Assembly: GCA_050943255.1 (NCBI GenBank)
Contig: JBMNOV010000039.1
Location: 1 to 17,423 of the forward strand
Reading direction: 5' to 3'
Length of the DNA: 17,423 nt
Source of the DNA: UBA4844 sp050943255
GTDB lineage: Bacteria; Bacillota; Syntrophomonadia; Syntrophomonadales; Syntrophomonadaceae
Shown: piece after piece, positions 14,393 to 17,423 of the stretch
Layout of the letters: each line of letters begins with the position of its first letter
Position numbering within the stretch: position 1 is the first letter of the stretch
Notes under the pieces: generated by a model
Databases searched by the model: none
The model's input: the letters and a program-made list of their open reading frames with translations, nothing else
What the model was told of the DNA's origin: nothing
Position numbers and translations under genes: made by a program

Positions 14393-15064
14393 ATGCAGTT
14401 GTCACCAATAATAATTTCAATGAAAACTGCATCTGCAGCTATAGCCTTAACATTTGTGTTAGGGCTTTTTGTTGCAAGATGGATTGTAATAATGAAATCT
14501 GAAAAGCTAAAGATGATTTTGGATGGTATATTAACGTTGCCTTTAGTTTTGCCACCAACAGTAATGGGATTTCTCCTTCTGCTCATTTTCGGAGTGAATA
14601 GGCCAATTGGCAAGTTTTTGCTTCAATTTCTAGGTGTAAAAATAGTTTTCTCCTGGACAGCAACTGTAATAGCTGCTGTAGCAATTTCATTTCCTCTAAT
14701 GTATCGTTCTGCCAGAAGTGCATTTGAGCAAGTGGATCAAAATTTTATTATGGCAGCGAGGACACTGGGAATGTCAGAGAGAAAAATTTTCTGGCGCATA
14801 ATTATGCCGCTTGCTTTGCCAGGTGTTGCTGGAGGAGGTATATTAGCATTTGCCAGAGCACTTGGTGAGTTTGGTGCTACTGCTATGATTGCAGGAAATA
14901 TAGAAAATAAGACAAGAACACTACCACTAGCAATTTATTCGGAAGTCGCTGCGGGTAATATGAAAACAGCTTCTTATTATGTAATAATTGTTCTACTAAT
15001 ATCTTTTATCGTTGTTGTACTAACAAATTATTTTTCTATGAAGGAAAGAAAATATTTGAAGTAA
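14393..15064 (+). CDS. modB: Molybdate ABC transporter permease ModB
   Basis: This is the membrane channel subunit, acting as a homodimer. Five or so hydrophobic segments are visible (about 10-32, 45-68, 83-105, 138-158 and 194-212). The cytoplasmic EAA loop that docks on ModC is at about 112-145, with AARTLGMSERKIFWRIIMPL. ILTLPLVLPPTVMGF (46-60) is a strongly conserved stretch in this family. The 223 residues match ModB proteins. A GGAG site precedes the ATG. modC starts 11 bases after its stop, so the three genes should be one transcript. Confidence 0.95.
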   Translation: MQLSPIIISMKTASAAIALTFVLGLFVARWIVIMKSEKLKMILDGILTLPLVLPPTVMGFLLLLIFGVNRPIGKFLLQFLGVKIVFSWTATVIAAVAISFPLMYRSARSAFEQVDQNFIMAARTLGMSERKIFWRIIMPLALPGVAGGGILAFARALGEFGATAMIAGNIENKTRTLPLAIYSEVAAGNMKTASYYVIIVLLISFIVVVLTNYFSMKERKYLK

Positions 15065-15075
15065 GGGACAATTTT

Positions 15076-16143
15076 ATGAATTTGGCAGTTGACATAAAGA
15101 AAAAACTGAAAGGTTTCTCTCTTGATATTGCTTTTAAAACAGATGGAAATTATCTTGGTATTTTAGGTGCTTCCGGCAGCGGAAAAAGTATGACTCTAAA
15201 ATGTATATCTGGAATTGAAACACCTGATGAAGGACACATTGTGCTTAATGGGAAAGTTCTATTTGATTCTAAGAAAAATATTAATCTTAAACCACAGGAC
15301 AGAAATATCGGTTATTTGTTTCAAAATTATGCCTTGTTTCCTCATATGACAGTAGAAGAGAACATTGGAATTGGGTTGACGCTTTCTAAAAAAGAAAAAG
15401 AACAAAAAATTAAGGAGATAATAGAATCATTTCATCTTCAGGGGCTGGAAAAGAAATATCCGGGTCAAATTTCAGGTGGACAGCAGCAAAGAGTAGCACT
15501 GGCAAGGTGCATAGTATATAAGCCAGATATATTGATGCTGGATGAACCATTTTCAGCCTTGGACTCGCATTTAAAAGAACAGCTTCAGAATGGAGTCTTA
15601 GAATTATTGAAATTATATGATGGACAAGTAATAATGGTTTCTCACAGCAGGGATGAAATATACAGGTTTTGTAAAGAGCTTATCATTATTGATAAAGGAA
15701 TGTCTGTTTTATTTGGAAATACTAAAGAAATATTTAAACAGCCCAAATTGCACAGTGCCGCAAGATTGACCGGCTGCAAGAATATTTCAAAATGCGAAGT
15801 TTTATCTTCACACTGTGTTCATGCTGTTGATTGGAATGTTACTTTAGAAATAGAAAAAATGCTATCTGAAAAGATCAAATATATTGGTATCCGAGCACAT
15901 GATTTTCAAGTTGTTGATGCTGTTAAGGCAAAAGAACAAAAAAATGTAATTGAATGCAGGATTAATAAGGTAGTTGAAGATGTATTTGAATACAATATTT
16001 TCTTCGAAAATATTGAAACTAATAAAAAAAATGACAATGTAAATCTATTGTGTAAAATTAATAAAGAGGAATGGGATAATAGAGAACATAAAGAAAGTTT
16101 GTATTTGAAAGTTCCTGAAAATTCAATTTTGTTATTAGAGTAA
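15076..16143 (+). CDS. modC: Molybdate ABC transporter ATP-binding protein ModC
   Basis: This is the ATPase that powers uptake. Walker A GASGSGKS (31-38), the Q-loop in FQNYALFPH (Gln83), the signature SGGQQ (133-137), Walker B DILMLDEP (151-158) and the H-loop His190 are all intact. The C-terminal part (about 225-355) corresponds to the position of the Mop/TOBE domain that binds oxyanion and regulates the pump in some ModC proteins. Here it is rather diverged, Lys/Asn-rich and not clearly recognisable, so trans-inhibition is uncertain. The length of 355 residues is normal. AGGGA lies 9 bases before the ATG. It is the last gene of the operon. Confidence 0.93.
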   Translation: MNLAVDIKKKLKGFSLDIAFKTDGNYLGILGASGSGKSMTLKCISGIETPDEGHIVLNGKVLFDSKKNINLKPQDRNIGYLFQNYALFPHMTVEENIGIGLTLSKKEKEQKIKEIIESFHLQGLEKKYPGQISGGQQQRVALARCIVYKPDILMLDEPFSALDSHLKEQLQNGVLELLKLYDGQVIMVSHSRDEIYRFCKELIIIDKGMSVLFGNTKEIFKQPKLHSAARLTGCKNISKCEVLSSHCVHAVDWNVTLEIEKMLSEKIKYIGIRAHDFQVVDAVKAKEQKNVIECRINKVVEDVFEYNIFFENIETNKKNDNVNLLCKINKEEWDNREHKESLYLKVPENSILLLE

Positions 16144-16254
16144 CATACTATAGACTGATAACCATATTTATAAGCAACATTCGTTACCATAAGACTACAT
16201 GAAAATATACTATATATGTTCCATTTTTTTAATTTATCAGTACAATGTTTTATA

Positions 16255-16315
16255 CAAGGGATTTTCCTAAATCTATGGGGGGCTGGTTAAATAGTCTTGA
16301 TTCCCCCTACCCTTG
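16255..16315 (+). terminator. Possible terminator hairpin after modC
   Basis: Nested complementary blocks lie 110-170 bases after modC. CAAGGG (16255-16260) pairs with CCCTTG (16310-16315), and inside it GGGGG (16277-16282) pairs with CCCCC (16303-16307). The sequence after the outer arm is AGTTTTCTT, a weak T tract. The 5' arm has a 16-base gap, so the fold is imperfect. It also overlaps the inverted repeat at 16284-16348. Confidence 0.35.
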
Positions 16316-16348
16316 AGTTTTCTTGGTTTCCTTGATATTATTTAACCA
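16284..16348. promoter_or_regulatory. 10-bp inverted repeat upstream of the toxin-antitoxin genes
   Basis: TGGTTAAATA (16284-16293) and TATTTAACCA (16339-16348) are perfect inverted copies 45 bases apart, ending 84 bases before the antitoxin ATG. AbrB-type antitoxins usually repress their own operon, and spaced half-sites are compatible with binding by more than one dimer. The same sequence could form an RNA stem at the end of the mod transcript. No convincing -35/-10 pair was found between the repeat and the gene. Confidence 0.4.
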
Positions 16349-16432
16349 AAGATTCTTTGTATATTTTCTGTTGGACCAGCATATACTGCCAAAGAAGGAT
16401 ATAGTGCCGCAGTAAAACAAGGAGAATATTCT

Positions 16433-16774
16433 ATGATAAAAAAACGTATCTCGGTATCTCAGAAACGCCAGATAACCATTCCGATTGAGTTCTATAACAG
16501 TCTCGGCATTGATAAAGAAGTAGAATGCTATGTTCAAAACAAAGCCATCGTCATCCGTCCCGTAAGGGAAAGCAGCGGAGAATTCGACGAACAGATCTTG
16601 GCCGATTTAATAGCCCAAGGGTTATCAGGACAAGAACTGCTTGATAAGTTTAAGAAAGCCCGCCGCAAAATCCGTCCCGCTGTGGAACGCTTGCTTGATG
16701 AAGCCCGTCTTGCTGCTCAAGGCCAAGCATCAAGCGAAACTTATGAAGATGTTTTTGGCTCGGAGGCAGACTGA
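16433..16774 (+). CDS. AbrB/MazE/SpoVT-type antitoxin
   Basis: Residues 1 to about 48 form a swapped-hairpin AbrB domain: KKRISVSQKRQITIPIEFYNSLGI, then a strand ending AIVIRPV. The longer C-terminal part (about 50-113) is acidic to mixed and helical and ends with YEDVFGSEAD. It is the expected toxin-neutralising tail. At 113 residues it is longer than classic MazE (about 80). GGAG lies 9 bases before the ATG. Its TGA overlaps the toxin ATG by one base (TGATG), so translation is coupled. The family gives DNA binding and autoregulation. The combination with a RelE-type toxin follows from the neighbour. Confidence 0.88.
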   Translation: MIKKRISVSQKRQITIPIEFYNSLGIDKEVECYVQNKAIVIRPVRESSGEFDEQILADLIAQGLSGQELLDKFKKARRKIRPAVERLLDEARLAAQGQASSETYEDVFGSEAD

Positions 16775-17064
16775 TGGCCAAATTAGTCATTCTGCCTCCT
16801 GCCGCTCGCTATTTCAAAAAACTAAAAGAGAAACCGCTTAAAGACAAATTCCAAGCCGTCATTGACCAGCTTCTGCTAGATCCCTATTTTGGTGAACCTA
16901 AAACCGGTGATCTTAGCGGCGTATATTGCTGTGATATCTTCCACAATAAAACCAACTACGAATTAGCCTATACCATCGTTGAAGAAAATGACGAAACTAT
17001 CGTTGTTATACTTGCCGGTACCTGCGAGAACTTTTACGAAGAGCTGAAGGGATACATGAAATGA
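16774..17064 (+). CDS. RelE/ParE-family toxin
   Basis: The protein is small (96 residues) and has the RelE layout. A first strand (KLVILPPAARYFKKLK, about 3-18) leads into a basic helix (KPLKDKFQAVIDQLLLDPY). After a GEPKTGDLSGVYCCDIF turn come strands with NYELAYTIVEEND and TIVVILAGTCENFYEELK at the end. RelE-type toxins cleave mRNA on the ribosome, while ParE-type ones poison gyrase. The end of this protein (CENFYEEL) fits the YoeB/RelE-like branch better, but the catalytic residues cannot be assigned with certainty. It follows the antitoxin with a one-base overlap and would be expressed only with it. Confidence 0.85.
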   Translation: MAKLVILPPAARYFKKLKEKPLKDKFQAVIDQLLLDPYFGEPKTGDLSGVYCCDIFHNKTNYELAYTIVEENDETIVVILAGTCENFYEELKGYMK

Positions 17065-17113
17065 AAGTCCTTTCACTTTACCCCCATCTCCCGCCTTTTT
17101 TAGCTGTCTTTGG

Positions 17114-17423
17114 CTATTCGAAAGCTGACCTAATAACCCTATCCTTCCCACTGGCCTTAGCTTGCAATAATAATTCATCTGCCTTACGCAGCAAGGTTTG
17201 TGCAGTATCATCTTTCTCAAGAGCTGCTATACCAAAACTGCAAGTAATACTTTTTACTGGATCGTATAAATTATTTCGAATACATATTCTCATCCGTTCA
17301 GCCATATTTTCTGCTTGGCAAATGTCTGTATTAGGAAGGAGAATTGCAAATTCCTCCCCGCCCCATCTAGCGAAAATATCTGTATTTCGTATTGACTTTT
17401 TAATCGTTGCTACGATATTCTTT
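17114..17423 (-). CDS. GGDEF domain protein (diguanylate cyclase), C-terminal part, cut by the window end
   Basis: The frame reads through the window edge at 17423 and ends with a TAG at 17114-17116. It contains RNTD, five residues, then GGEEF (17348-17362). RxxD at that distance is the inhibitory I-site of diguanylate cyclases, and GGEEF is an active-site variant found in active enzymes. The C-terminal part has SITCSFGIAAL and LLRKADELLLQAKASGKDRV, the usual end of the domain. The product would therefore make cyclic di-GMP from two GTP and be feedback-inhibited by it. The sensor portion lies outside the window. It is convergent with the toxin gene. Confidence 0.95.
   Translation of the reverse strand, partial: KNIVATIKKSIRNTDIFARWGGEEFAILLPNTDICQAENMAERMRICIRNNLYDPVKSITCSFGIAALEKDDTAQTLLRKADELLLQAKASGKDRVIRSAFE

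Noticed and set aside
16344..16432. N-terminal extension of the antitoxin (the frame is open upstream of the ATG at 16433).
   Set aside because: There is no start codon with a ribosome binding site upstream. GGAG lies before the ATG, and the AbrB domain begins right after it.

Overview
The window looks like chromosomal DNA from a low-GC, probably anaerobic member of the Bacillota (Clostridia). This is an inference from the AT-rich composition, the strong AGGAGG-type ribosome binding sites, the TTGACA/TATAAT-like promoters, and the gene mix: a lipoprotein-type ModA, SfsA, an Spx/ArsC-like protein, bacteriohemerythrin, a methyl-accepting chemotaxis protein and a GGDEF protein. I cannot name the species. 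I see no tRNA, rRNA, CRISPR array or intact insertion sequence.

Positions 1-5053, read on the minus strand, hold a damaged type I restriction-modification locus. hsdM is intact. It overlaps by 4 bases an 829-codon frame that begins as HsdS and switches in frame, at about position 1892, into the second half of HsdR. The nuclease domain and the first helicase domain of HsdR are gone, and a TAG codon cuts off the last ~43 codons of the HsdR tail. Restriction should be lost; methylation may or may not survive.

Positions 5054-7913 carry two intact minus-strand genes, a HAD-IB phosphatase with a good terminator and an Spx/ArsC-like thiol protein. Between and beside them are gene remnants: the 5' end of a YgjP-like metallopeptidase gene, the 5' part of an ADP-ribosylglycohydrolase gene, and an unidentified C-terminal-looking piece. 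The region looks repeatedly deleted.

Positions 7914-10335 hold sfsA and an exonuclease III gene on the plus strand, a possible small cysteine-rich ORF, and a convergent YigZ/IMPACT-family gene. Positions 10720-13131 hold a chemotaxis receptor facing a bacteriohemerythrin gene, a plausible motility and oxygen-response neighbourhood.

Positions 13486-16143 are a complete molybdate (or tungstate) ABC transporter operon, modABC. It has a near-consensus promoter and a set of 10-bp-phased TTTAGT repeats just downstream of it. A frameshifted gene remnant lies on the opposite strand across this control region. Positions 16284-17064 hold an AbrB-type antitoxin and RelE-type toxin pair behind a 10-bp inverted repeat. 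The window ends inside a minus-strand GGDEF (diguanylate cyclase) gene with an intact GGEEF motif and an I-site.

The most unusual item is the HsdS-HsdR fusion. The most likely new regulatory material is the phased repeat array in front of modA and the inverted repeat in front of the toxin-antitoxin pair.
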